Positions 42,187-50,453 of a stretch of DNA of 64,000 bases are shown here, in pieces (the first letter of the stretch is position 1; every line of letters begins with the position of its first letter). A program made the translations under genes and the position numbers. The stretch lies in assembly GCF_006717045.1 (NCBI RefSeq), contig NZ_VFPH01000002.1, positions 372,001 through 436,000 of the forward strand, written 5' to 3'. Source of the stretch: Pseudonocardia cypriaca. Its GTDB lineage: Bacteria; Actinomycetota; Actinomycetes; Mycobacteriales; Pseudonocardiaceae. Under the pieces are notes generated by a model. That model worked only from the letters and a program-made list of their open reading frames with translations. It searched no databases and had not been told where the DNA came from.

Positions 42187-44223
42187 ATGGCGGATCCGAT
42201 CGAGCTTCCGGCGTCCGGCAGCGAGGACGCGCTCGTCGACGCGATCGCCGCCGCGACGGCCGGCGACGCGCCACTGCACCTCGGGCCCGGCGTCCACCTC
42301 ACGAAGCGGGGCCGCCGGAACCTGATCCCGATCGGGGCGCACGGCCTGAGCATCGCCGGGCAGCTCTCAGCCCAGGAGCCGGTCACGATCAGGAGACCGG
42401 ACGACTCGATCGACCTCGGAGAGCCCGACTGGAATTTCGGACTGTTCTTCGTCCCGGAACGGCCTACGCCTGACGAGGAAACCCAGCTCACGTGGCGGCC
42501 CGGCTCCGACGCCGAGGGACCCATCGAGTTCGACGTGATCATCCGCGGCCGGATCACGATCGACGGCCTGCGGATCGACTGCAACATGGGCAACCAGGGC
42601 CTCGCTCCGTCGCCGCCGGCGCCGAACGTGGCGGAGCACTCGACCATGCTCGGCTTCCGCGGGAGGGCGTTCACCCTGAGCGGCCCCGGCGAGGTTCCTC
42701 GGCGGATCGCCTACGTCGGGTTCGAGTCCGTCGAGCTGACCGACCTGGTCATCGAGAACGGCGGTTTCTCCGGTGACGTCTGGATCTCGCGTGGCGGCTT
42801 CTACCCCAACATCGTCGACTTCGTCGTGGACCGGGTGAACTCGACCCCACGGGTCAACCAGAAGAGGGCCGCCCTCGACTTCTCCGGCCTCTGCCGCACC
42901 GTGGCGATCACGCGCAGCCGCGTCGCCAGCATCGGCCTGGAGCACACGACCGCGATCACGTACGACCGGCTCCCCCGCGTGGAGCCGGACTTCGTCCCGT
43001 CGGCATGGCGCATCGTCGATGTCGCGACGGACGGCGTCGACATGGGAGCCAGCGGCTTCGTCTACGAGATCGAGGCCACCCACCTGACCACTCGCCGGTT
43101 CTACTACGTCGACCGGGCCAGTGGCACCGTCTCCGACTCGAACCTCGTCGTCGACACGCGTCGCCGGATGAACCGGCTACCCGGGTTCGAGTTCCACCGG
43201 GTGCTCTGGACGCTCCCGCCGGATGCAGGCGGCCACGTGAAGGGACTTCGACCGACGTCGTTGCTGGGTCAGCCCTGCCGGGTGGCGTTCATCGACAACA
43301 CCTTCAGGGCCCCGGGAGCCGCGACCGGCGAGATCCTCGACAGCGAGTACTCCGCGAACACCGACAACTCCGTCGACGTGACCGCGCTCGGTTGCACCTA
43401 CCCGGACGACTTCGGCACCGACCCGGCCCGCCCGATCGCCCGTGTGAACGAGCGCGGAATCTGGCGCTTCGCACAAGCCGACCTCGGCACGCTCGACCCG
43501 GACGTGGCGCTGCCGAAGCACCCGGAGCCGGACGTCAACCGGCTGATCGTCTGGCTCGACCGGCCCACGGGACGATCAGGTCGGCCGGTAGGGAAAGGCG
43601 GGAGACCGGGCGGCCCATTCACGGATGTCGGTCCCGGTCGCGAGCGCCCGCGCGACGGAGGCGTCGTCGACGAGGCAAGGAGCGCTGGAACTCGCCGGGC
43701 ACAGGAAGCCTGCGAGTGCGTGGAACGCGAGCGGCCGCGACTCGTCCTCCGCCACGACGATCTCGGTCCGCCACTCGCCGTCGTTCTGCAGGCTGGTGCC
43801 CCGGGACGCGTACCGGAGCCGCGGGCCGGTGCCGACCGGTCCACCGACGGGTGTGCCGTCCGCCGGCTGCGCCACCACGAAGATGTACGTCTCGGGCGCC
43901 CCGTCCATACCGGCGAGAACGCCGAAGACCTGCAGCCGGCGTTCGCCGCCGCCCGATCCCGTCTCCGTGATCGTGGTGATCTCGATCCGCGGCGGCGCGG
44001 CCGGGGCCGCAGTCTCGGCGGGCGGGTCGTCGCGGAGCAGGGCGAGGGTGACGGCGAGAGCGGCCACGGCGAGGGCTGCGATCCCGATCGCGGGCACCAC
44101 CGTGGCGGCAGACGGCCACCGCCGACGGTGGTGCCCGGTCATCGCGCCTCCCCGGGGGTCAGTTCCAGCCCCCGTTGGGCGTGCTCTGCCAGGTGTGCCA
44201 AAGCCCCCGGTCCGTCCCCGTGA
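42187..44223 (+). CDS. Beta-helix-like protein of unknown function with read-through 3' end
   Basis: About the first 460 residues look like a genuine protein: a glycine-rich start (LHLGPGVHLTKRG) and repeated short strands such as RRIAYVGFESVELTDLVIENGGF, suggesting a parallel beta-helix (pectate-lyase-like) fold. No signal peptide is seen. From about 43570 the frame stays open for 650 bp across the whole convergent gene at 43576-44142, giving a low-complexity Arg/Gly/Pro-rich tail that is unlikely to be real. A TAG at 43589-43591 in the next frame would end the protein at a natural place, so a frameshift near 43.5-43.59 kb is suspected. The ATG at 42187 is the best start; a GTG at 42028 would add unlikely sequence. 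Confidence 0.6.
   Translation: MADPIELPASGSEDALVDAIAAATAGDAPLHLGPGVHLTKRGRRNLIPIGAHGLSIAGQLSAQEPVTIRRPDDSIDLGEPDWNFGLFFVPERPTPDEETQLTWRPGSDAEGPIEFDVIIRGRITIDGLRIDCNMGNQGLAPSPPAPNVAEHSTMLGFRGRAFTLSGPGEVPRRIAYVGFESVELTDLVIENGGFSGDVWISRGGFYPNIVDFVVDRVNSTPRVNQKRAALDFSGLCRTVAITRSRVASIGLEHTTAITYDRLPRVEPDFVPSAWRIVDVATDGVDMGASGFVYEIEATHLTTRRFYYVDRASGTVSDSNLVVDTRRRMNRLPGFEFHRVLWTLPPDAGGHVKGLRPTSLLGQPCRVAFIDNTFRAPGAATGEILDSEYSANTDNSVDVTALGCTYPDDFGTDPARPIARVNERGIWRFAQADLGTLDPDVALPKHPEPDVNRLIVWLDRPTGRSGRPVGKGGRPGGPFTDVGPGRERPRDGGVVDEARSAGTRRAQEACECVERERPRLVLRHDDLGPPLAVVLQAGAPGRVPEPRAGADRSTDGCAVRRLRHHEDVRLGRPVHTGENAEDLQPAFAAARSRLRDRGDLDPRRRGRGRSLGGRVVAEQGEGDGESGHGEGCDPDRGHHRGGRRPPPTVVPGHRASPGVSSSPRWACSARCAKAPGPSP
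43576..44142 (-). CDS. Membrane-anchored protein of unknown function
   Basis: A 188-residue protein with a basic start (TGHHRRRWPS), one membrane helix (about residues 14-37) and an exported domain of about 145 residues. That domain has two cysteines (CPASSSAPC) that could form a disulfide. I do not recognise a family. GGGGAGGCGCG precedes the ATG. The start is 16 bp after the matrixin-like protease stop, so the two are co-transcribed, and it may serve as the protease's surface partner or inhibitor (inference). Confidence 0.7.
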   Translation of the reverse strand: MTGHHRRRWPSAATVVPAIGIAALAVAALAVTLALLRDDPPAETAAPAAPPRIEITTITETGSGGGERRLQVFGVLAGMDGAPETYIFVVAQPADGTPVGGPVGTGPRLRYASRGTSLQNDGEWRTEIVVAEDESRPLAFHALAGFLCPASSSAPCLVDDASVARALATGTDIREWAARSPAFPYRPT

Positions 44224-46015
44224 CGAAGGCCTCGAGCCTGCCGTCGGCGTTGCGCGAGACGACCGGCCCGCCGATGAGTCCACCGCTCAGCGTCTGCCAG
44301 GTACCCCAGCTGCCGTTCGGGGTGAGCTGCCAGATGTGCCACAGCGCATCGTCGGTCCCCCGGGCGAAGACCTCGAGCCGACCATCGGCGTTGCTGACGA
44401 CGAAGGGCAGGTCGATCCCGCCGCCCAGCGACGCCCATCCGCTCCAGCCGCCACCCGGGCTGTTCTGCCACTGGTGCCACAGGGCGTCGTCGGTACCGCA
44501 GACGAAGACCTCGAGCCTGCCGTCGGCGTTGCTGCCGATCACGGGTGGGCCGACGAGCCCACCGCCGAGCGACGACCAGCCGCCCCAGCCACCGCCGGCG
44601 CTGAGCTGCCACTGGTGCCACAACGCGCCGTCGGTGCCGCGCACGAACACTTCGAGGCGGCCGTCCCGGTTGCGCCCGACCGAGACCTTCGACGTCAGCT
44701 GTCCGCCGCGGGACGCCCAACCGCCCCAACCGCCACCCGCAGCGGTCTGCCAGATGTGCCAGAGCGCGCCATCGGCGCCTTGCGCGAAGACCTCGAGCCG
44801 GCCGTCCGCGTTCACCGAGGCGACCGGGTTGACGATCCACCCGCCGAGCGAGGACCAGTCGCTCCAGCCGCCGTTCGGGGCGACCTGCCACTTGTGCCAG
44901 AGCGCGCCGTCGGTCCCGCGGGCGAACACCTCGAGCCGGCCGTCTCGGTTCCGGGTGACGGTGGGGGCACCCTCGATCACGCCGCCCTGCGAGTTCCAGC
45001 CGCTCCAGCCGTTGTTGGGCGCGGTCTGCCAGATGTGCCAGAGCGCGCCGTCAGTGCCGCGGACGAAGGCTTCGAGCCGCCCGTCGGCGTTGGCGGCGAC
45101 CACCGGGTCGAAGACGACCCCGGAGAGCGACGCCCACCGGAACCGGGCACCGTAGATGGAGCGGATGCCCTCGATGTCGTCGGTCGTGAGCTCGCGCCGC
45201 GGACCACCGTAGAACGCGAACATCACCGCCGACGTGTCTGCCGAATGGTTGAGGCCGAGTCCGTGGCCCAGCTCGTGCAGTGCGACGGTCGGGAGATCGA
45301 TGCCGGTCGGTGGCAGGTTCGTCGACCACGTCTCGGCCTCGTCGAAGTGGCAGTCGCCTGCGACGTCGCCCCCGTTGGGCGGTGGGAAGAAGCAGTGTGC
45401 AAGCGTCCCGCCGGGCCCGTCGAAGGCGTTGGCGGCCCCGTCCCCGTGGTTGCTGCTGAAGAAGCCGATGCGCATGTCCCCGCCGGCCGGGTTCTCCACG
45501 AAGTTCAGCGGCGTCACAGCGCCCCAGCGGTTGAACGCCCCGCGCAGCGCGGCACGCACCTCGGCGACGGAGAGATCGGGGGTGGTGTTCGTGTGCGAGT
45601 AGCTCACGGCCGGCCCGGGCCAGCGATTCCCCTGCGCCACGAAGCTCGCCACGTCGTCGTCGACGACGTTGTCCGGGAATCCGCACCGCGGCCGCTGCAT
45701 CACCTCGACCGTGTCCTGGTCGATCTCCCCCGTGGGGCTCAGCCCGTTCGCCCGCTGGAACAGCTCCACCGCCTTCTGGAGGTGTTCGTCGTACACGCTC
45801 GGGTCCGGCGGTTCGAACGCCATTGCCGGGCGCCAGTTGGGATAGCGGCGGGCGAGACTCCGGTTCGGGAAGTACCCGTACTGCTTCAAGTACTCGTAGG
45901 TCCGCTCGACCTGCTCGCTCTTGTCACCCCGGGCCGTGGTCTTCTGCGGCGCGATCGGTTGACGCGTGGGCGCCATACCGGCGGCGGCATCCGCCCTGTC
46001 GATCTCGTCGGACAT
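44159..46015 (-). CDS. MMP-like matrixin protease with seven-bladed PLL-type lectin propeller
   Basis: A 618-residue zinc endopeptidase. Residues about 33-108 form a peptidoglycan-binding-like prodomain ending in the cysteine-switch motif PRCGFPD (C111). The catalytic domain (about 112-290) has HELGHGLGLNH (247-257), the Met-turn M265 and the structural-zinc/calcium segment: H190 and D192, H207 in GGTLAHC, H223 in DCHFDEAETW. All of this is very close to animal MMPs. Residues 300-618 hold seven repeats of about 45 residues (NADGRLEVFARGTDGALWH, then WQ, GGWSGW, LGG), matching a PLL-type seven-bladed lectin propeller. No Sec/Tat signal or membrane helix is visible. C208 and C222 in the metal loop are an unusual pair. 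Confidence 0.92.
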   Translation of the reverse strand: MSDEIDRADAAAGMAPTRQPIAPQKTTARGDKSEQVERTYEYLKQYGYFPNRSLARRYPNWRPAMAFEPPDPSVYDEHLQKAVELFQRANGLSPTGEIDQDTVEVMQRPRCGFPDNVVDDDVASFVAQGNRWPGPAVSYSHTNTTPDLSVAEVRAALRGAFNRWGAVTPLNFVENPAGGDMRIGFFSSNHGDGAANAFDGPGGTLAHCFFPPPNGGDVAGDCHFDEAETWSTNLPPTGIDLPTVALHELGHGLGLNHSADTSAVMFAFYGGPRRELTTDDIEGIRSIYGARFRWASLSGVVFDPVVAANADGRLEAFVRGTDGALWHIWQTAPNNGWSGWNSQGGVIEGAPTVTRNRDGRLEVFARGTDGALWHKWQVAPNGGWSDWSSLGGWIVNPVASVNADGRLEVFAQGADGALWHIWQTAAGGGWGGWASRGGQLTSKVSVGRNRDGRLEVFVRGTDGALWHQWQLSAGGGWGGWSSLGGGLVGPPVIGSNADGRLEVFVCGTDDALWHQWQNSPGGGWSGWASLGGGIDLPFVVSNADGRLEVFARGTDDALWHIWQLTPNGSWGTWQTLSGGLIGGPVVSRNADGRLEAFVTGTDRGLWHTWQSTPNGGWN

Positions 46016-46061
46016 GCTCGCGACCCCTCTCGTCGACGTGGCCACGGGGAGGAGGGTCGAT

Positions 46062-47498
46062 TCACGCTGCGGCGTACTGCGCAGAACTGCGTACGTCCGA
46101 TCCGGATCGCCATCGGCCGGTCCCGACTCCGTCGGCGGCGAGGATGGCGCGCACCTCACGCACCGCGCGCCGCGGATCGACCCGCGTCGGCTCCCCGTCC
46201 TCGACCACGACGCCGCCGTTGACCAGGACGAGTCGAGCCCGGGTGGACAGCCCGGTGAAGATCAGAGCAGCCACCGGATCGTGCACACCGGCCCGATCGA
46301 CCGAGTCGAGGTCCCAGCACGCGATGTCGGCGGCCATGCCCACCGCCAACGAGCCCAGATCGTCGCGACCCAGACACGCCGCCGACCCGCGAGTGGCCGC
46401 GGAGAGGAGCTCACGCGCTGACGGCCACTCGGCCGGAGCCGTGCGAAGCGCCCTGTGGGCCAGGGCGGCGACGCGGAGGTCGCCGAGAAGACCGGCCCCG
46501 TCGTTGGTCATCGATCCGGTCGTACCGACACCGACCGGGATGCCGGCGTCGAGGTAGCGACGCAACGGTGCAAGACCCCACCCGAGCTTGAGGTCGGCGG
46601 CGGGGATGTGCGCGATACCGATCCCGGCAGCGGCGTAGTCGGAGATCTCCTCCACCGGTGGCGTCGTCGCATGCGCGACCCAGACGTTCGGGCCTGCGAA
46701 ACCGTTGTCGACGAGGATCCGCCATGGCGACGTCCCGTACCGGGCGCGCGCGAAACGGGTGTCCTCGTGGTGGTGGAGGTGCGTGTGCAACCGCACGGTG
46801 GGGTGACCGGCCGCGAGATCCGCGAACTCCCGGAAGATCTCCGGAACGTCGCTGACGACTCCCGACGGGGCGAGAACCACCCGCGTCATGGCGAACCGGT
46901 TCGGGTCGTGGTGGTCGGCGATCAGCCGCTCGGCGTGCGCGAGGACCGCATCCAGCGGCTCGGCGAACAGGTCGTCCACCATTCCACCTCTGGCCCGGCC
47001 GAAGGTGACGCTGCCCCGCCCGGCGTGCAGCCGTACCCCGACCTCCGCCGCGGCCTCGACTGTCGCCTCCACGTACGGCTCGGGACGCTCGCCGGGGAAC
47101 ACGGTGTGCTGGTCGGCGACCGTCGTCACCCCGCCGAGCACCGATTCGGTCAACACGGCACGCGCGGTGGCCCGCACCGCATCAGCGGTGAAGCGCCCCT
47201 CACGCCACCGCCTGGCGACCAGTGCATCCTGGGCGGCCAGGAACTCGGGCATGCCGGAGCGCTCCAGCTCGGGGAGCGTGCGCATGGACGCCTGGTACAG
47301 GTGCTGGTGGGCGTTGATGAGACCGGGTAGCGCCAGCAGCCCGCGCCCGTCGATCACCCGGTCGACGCCGTCGGTGGCGAGGTCCTCGCCGATCGCCGCG
47401 ATCCGCGGCCCCTCGACGAGGATGTCCGCATCCCGGAGCTCACGGTCCTCGGCGTCGAACGTTGCGACATGAGCGAGCTTGCGCAGGAGAACCTTCAT
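46062..47498 (-). CDS. Aminohydrolase of the TrzN/AtzA/8-oxoguanine-deaminase type
   Basis: A 478-residue amidohydrolase-superfamily enzyme. Metal ligands are visible in LINAHQHLYQA (near residue 65), HTHLHHHEDTRFA (near 235), VAHATTPP and the late GTTGSMTNDGAG, where deaminases usually have D in SxSND. The AHIPAADLKLGWGLAPLRRYLDAGI segment is typical of 8-oxoguanine, guanine or s-triazine deaminases. The exact substrate is not assignable. GGAGGGCGTCCG precedes the ATG. A palindrome lies 29 bp upstream, so the gene seems to be separately regulated. Confidence 0.87.
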   Translation of the reverse strand: MKVLLRKLAHVATFDAEDRELRDADILVEGPRIAAIGEDLATDGVDRVIDGRGLLALPGLINAHQHLYQASMRTLPELERSGMPEFLAAQDALVARRWREGRFTADAVRATARAVLTESVLGGVTTVADQHTVFPGERPEPYVEATVEAAAEVGVRLHAGRGSVTFGRARGGMVDDLFAEPLDAVLAHAERLIADHHDPNRFAMTRVVLAPSGVVSDVPEIFREFADLAAGHPTVRLHTHLHHHEDTRFARARYGTSPWRILVDNGFAGPNVWVAHATTPPVEEISDYAAAGIGIAHIPAADLKLGWGLAPLRRYLDAGIPVGVGTTGSMTNDGAGLLGDLRVAALAHRALRTAPAEWPSARELLSAATRGSAACLGRDDLGSLAVGMAADIACWDLDSVDRAGVHDPVAALIFTGLSTRARLVLVNGGVVVEDGEPTRVDPRRAVREVRAILAADGVGTGRWRSGSDVRSSAQYAAA

Positions 47499-47526
47499 CG
47501 GACGCCCTCCAGATCCAGTAAACGTC

Positions 47527-47542
47527 CGTTCGCAAACGAACG
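47527..47542. promoter_or_regulatory. Palindrome upstream of the aminohydrolase gene
   Basis: CGTTCG-CAAA-CGAACG is a perfect 6-bp inverted repeat 29 bp before the start. Related fragments (ACGTACGCAACG, GTATGCAAACGG) follow within 50 bp. The local AT-rich run and repeats suggest a multi-site operator over the promoter. No regulator gene is adjacent. Confidence 0.5.
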
Positions 47543-47684
47543 TACGCAACGAGGCCAGGCGAGTCAACGAAAGTATGCAAACGGGCGTTGTCCTGGGTTT
47601 GAGGATGGTGGCCTGCACTGCGGCCCGTGTTCCCCGAGGACCCGCAGGACGGGCCGGCAGACACCAGGTCGCCGGCCCAGGGAG

Positions 47685-48116
47685 CTAGAGGAGCTTGCGG
47701 AAGTAGGTCGCGCTCTCCTCGTAGCCGATGGCCAGGTAGAAGTCAGCCGCTCGACGGGTCGCGAGGGCAACCAGCTTCGCGCCTGCCTCGAAGGCTCTGC
47801 GCTCGAACTCCTCGATGAGCAACGCCCCGATGCGCTGCCGCCGCTGCTCGGGCCGGACCGCGATCTCCTCGACCCACGCGACCCGGCCGTTGGCGTAGAA
47901 GGCGGGGTGCGTGAAGCCGAGGACGTAACCGCTGACCTCGCCGTCGGTCTCCGCGACGAGCAGCACCGCGTTGCCGGAGGCCAGCAGCTCGCCGAGGCTG
48001 CGCCGGAAGCTCTCCCGCTCGACGACGAAGCTGGTGGCCATCTCCGCGGCCAGCGAGTGGACCGCTGGTTCGTCCGTGAGCGTGGCCGACCTGATGATGG
48101 TCTGTCGTGCCGTCAC
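47685..48116 (-). CDS. GNAT-family N-acetyltransferase
   Basis: A 143-residue acetyltransferase with the GNAT fold: WVEEIAVRPEQRRQRIGALLIEEFERRA supplies strand 4 and the acetyl-CoA pyrophosphate loop (R/QxxGxG/A as RRQRIGA, near residue 97), and ATRRAADFYLAIGYEE supplies the C-terminal strand. The substrate is unknown. It starts at a GTG at 48116 with no strong ribosome-binding site. The 186 bp between it and the next start (47499-47684) hold only the palindrome described there and its flanking repeats. Confidence 0.85.
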   Translation of the reverse strand: MTARQTIIRSATLTDEPAVHSLAAEMATSFVVERESFRRSLGELLASGNAVLLVAETDGEVSGYVLGFTHPAFYANGRVAWVEEIAVRPEQRRQRIGALLIEEFERRAFEAGAKLVALATRRAADFYLAIGYEESATYFRKLL

Positions 48117-48176
48117 GGCGCGACGCTAACGCCTCCGGAGATCGGCATCCGCCCTCGAGGCGCAGGCCAGCAGGCC

Positions 48177-48671
48177 TCAGCTGTCGGTGAGCTTCCCCGG
48201 GTTGAACCACGACGGCTTGTGCCCCGACTCCGTGCACTCGACCGACAGGCCCACGAACGCCGTGAGCAGCGCCGTCGTGTCGACACGGTCGTGTGCGCGG
48301 AACGCCTCGGCTGCGGCGACGAGCCGGCCGCCTTCGTCGGCGATGCCCGGGCTCGCCGCGTCGAGCACGCCCTCGCCGACGCGGGTCACCGCGGAGACGG
48401 CGTTGACCATCTGCTGGAGGTCGACGTCCATGCTCTTCTGCCCGCTCGCACCGCTCATCATGGGCACGACGAACGTGTCGTAGAGGGTGCCGCCTCGGGC
48501 GTCGAGGTCCACGCACACCTTGCGGTCGGCGTCCACCGCCACGGTGGACTGCGCCGACGCAGCGGGCAGCGCCGGGCCGGCGGAGCCGGGCACCATCCGA
48601 GCCGAGCACCCGGTCAGCACCACGAACGCGAGCACCCCGCTGATGATCGTCGCCGTCGCCTCGGTGCCCAC
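48177..48671 (-). CDS. Predicted lipoprotein
   Basis: A 164-residue exported protein with an N-terminal hydrophobic segment ending in the lipobox LTGC (cysteine near residue 22). The mature part has acidic and amphipathic stretches (QQMVNAVSAVTRVGEGVL) and two more cysteines, and belongs to no family I recognise. The GTG at 48671 starts 1 bp after the stop of the preceding membrane-protein gene, so the two should be co-expressed and both face the outside of the membrane. Confidence 0.75.
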   Translation of the reverse strand: MGTEATATIISGVLAFVVLTGCSARMVPGSAGPALPAASAQSTVAVDADRKVCVDLDARGGTLYDTFVVPMMSGASGQKSMDVDLQQMVNAVSAVTRVGEGVLDAASPGIADEGGRLVAAAEAFRAHDRVDTTALLTAFVGLSVECTESGHKPSWFNPGKLTDS

Positions 48672-48672
48672 G

Positions 48673-49662
48673 TCACACCTGCCCGACGAAGATGGCCGGC
48701 TTGCCGAGGAAACCGTGGGAGACCTCGAGCTGCAGCTCGCCCACGGCTTCCCCGAGGGACAACGCGACGGTGAACGTGGTCGACTTGCCGGGCAGCACCG
48801 TCCCGGCGGGGTTCTCGCTGCCACCGTTCGCGCTGTCGTAGATCCTCGACACCTGGCGACCACCGTGCGTGGCGTTCACCATCGTCATCACGGCGTCGTA
48901 CGGCTCGCCGGACCCGTTGACCACGGTGATCGCGATGTTGACGGCGCGGTCACCGTCGTGGCCCGCCGCATACCGGCTCGGCTCGTACAGCTGGGGTGCG
49001 GTGACCTCGACGGCGAGCCCGTCGTCGAAGGTGACCCGCTGCCCGAACCCCGCGGTCACCGCCCCGGCCGCGGCGGCCGGCTGCTCCGCCTCGACGGCGG
49101 GCTGCTGCCCAGCGGGGCGGGGCACCACCGGAGCGGCGACCGGTGCCGGGCCGGACAGGTCCTCGGCGAGCTGGTCCACCGCCGCGAACACGATGGTGAT
49201 CCCCCAGACACCGAGCGCCAACGCGCCCGCCCCCAGGACCAGACCGGTCATCGCGGTCTTCCCGTTGGTTGCCCTGCCCCTGCGGACCCGGGACCAGCCG
49301 ACGAGGGCGAGCGGAATGGCGACCAGGGCGCAGATCACGGCGACGAACCCGGTCAGCGGGACGAGACCGAACAGGACGCCGATGGGTGCGAGGATCGCGG
49401 CGGCCAGTCCCGGGCCGTTCCTCACCGCCGGAGCGGCGGGCTGCGTCAGCGGAGGGACGTGATCGTACGGCGACTCGGGCCAGTACGGGTCGGCCACGAC
49501 GGGGCCCTGGGCGTCCGCTTCGGCGACGTCCCGCTCGGCGCGCATCCGGGCAACTGCGGTGTCAGCAGCCGCCCACTCCTCGGACGTGAGCCCCTCGGGC
49601 AGCTCGTACGGCTGCTCCGAGCCACCGTACGAATGCTTGGGCGAGTAGTTCGGGTCCGACAT
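48673..49662 (-). CDS. Membrane protein with DUF4190-like helices and DUF4352-like exported domain
   Basis: A 329-residue protein. Residues 1-75 are cytoplasmic and acidic, ending in a Pro-rich linker. Two or three helices at about 83-160 (GLVPLTGFVAVICALVAIPLALVG and LVLGAGALALGVWGI) resemble DUF4190. A Pro/Ala linker leads to an exported immunoglobulin-like domain (about 215-329, with AVNIAITVVNGSGEPYDA) of the DUF4352/telokin-like kind. CAGGAGACACCGCG precedes the ATG. It is followed 1 bp later by the lipoprotein gene. Function is unknown; cell-envelope location is clear. Confidence 0.72.
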   Translation of the reverse strand: MSDPNYSPKHSYGGSEQPYELPEGLTSEEWAAADTAVARMRAERDVAEADAQGPVVADPYWPESPYDHVPPLTQPAAPAVRNGPGLAAAILAPIGVLFGLVPLTGFVAVICALVAIPLALVGWSRVRRGRATNGKTAMTGLVLGAGALALGVWGITIVFAAVDQLAEDLSGPAPVAAPVVPRPAGQQPAVEAEQPAAAAGAVTAGFGQRVTFDDGLAVEVTAPQLYEPSRYAAGHDGDRAVNIAITVVNGSGEPYDAVMTMVNATHGGRQVSRIYDSANGGSENPAGTVLPGKSTTFTVALSLGEAVGELQLEVSHGFLGKPAIFVGQV

Positions 49663-49821
49663 CGCGGTGTCTCCTGTCTGGATGGTCGACGCCGCCCTCG
49701 CGGCGCATCGTCGAGCCGGGTACGCGTTCACCTCGCCGTGGCGGGACGCTCCGAACCGGTGACGGACATCGCGACCGGGACATCGCGACCGCGGCGGTCC
49801 GGCCGAGGCAGCGGCGGGCGA

Positions 49822-50148
49822 TCAGGACTGCCCGAGGGGCAGGACACCACCGGCCGGGACGGGTTCTTCGGTCGGCTTCTCGGTGGTCGGTTCGGTGGTG
49901 GGATCCGGCCGCGGTGGTCGTGTCCTCAGCGGCGGTTGCGTGGGCCGCGGGGGCGTCGTGGTGACCGTGCCGTCCGCCATGCAGATCAGTTGGATGCCCG
50001 ATCCGTGCTCGGCCGGCTGAACCCGGAACTCGACCGCCTCCTCGACGGGCTGAGCGGCGGAAACGGCGGCATGGGCGGTGCCCCCCACGACCACGCCTGC
50101 GGCGACGAGGGCACCGGAGACGGCCAGAACACGAGCAGGACGGGGCAC
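49822..50148 (-). CDS. Small secreted Pro/Thr-rich protein
   Basis: A 108-residue protein with a Sec signal peptide (ARVLAVSGALVAAGVVVGG, cleavage after AHA near residue 27) and a C-terminal tail rich in Pro, Thr and Glu that ends PAGGVLPLGQS. AAGGAG lies 9 bp before the GTG at 50148. I recognise no domain. The 159 bp between it and the upstream-lying 48673-49662 gene contain nothing I can identify. Confidence 0.6.
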   Translation of the reverse strand: MPRPARVLAVSGALVAAGVVVGGTAHAAVSAAQPVEEAVEFRVQPAEHGSGIQLICMADGTVTTTPPRPTQPPLRTRPPRPDPTTEPTTEKPTEEPVPAGGVLPLGQS

Positions 50149-50453
50149 GCGCAGAACTCCTTGCGAGGAACGGCGGCCGTCTCGGGGAGCTCTCGCGGCG
50201 CCGCACGGGGCTGGGGGGCACACCCATGCTCGCCGGACGATCCTCGGTCGTTACGGCTGACGTGCTCGCCGACGTGGCACGGAACCCGGAGCCGTCGTGA
50301 ACCGGCAGCCCCGGCCCGCCGTGTCGTTCTTGGAGCCTGCCCTCGTCGTCGCGGGCGCCGCGTACGCCGCCGGCTCCTCCCCATCGGCGACGCGAACCGC
50401 ACGACCCGGGACACCACCACGCTCGCCGTCACCGTCTGGATCGGAGCCCGACG
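50149..50453. other. 305-bp stretch without an assignable gene
   Basis: No convincing gene is present. A plus-strand frame from GTG 50297 starts with a plausible hydrophobic segment (LEPALVVAGAAYAAG) and then degrades; a second frame reads TTRDTTTLAVTVWIGA just before the small gene at 50454. Coding-like pieces in different frames suggest either an exported N-terminus interrupted by frameshifts or chance. Confidence 0.35.
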
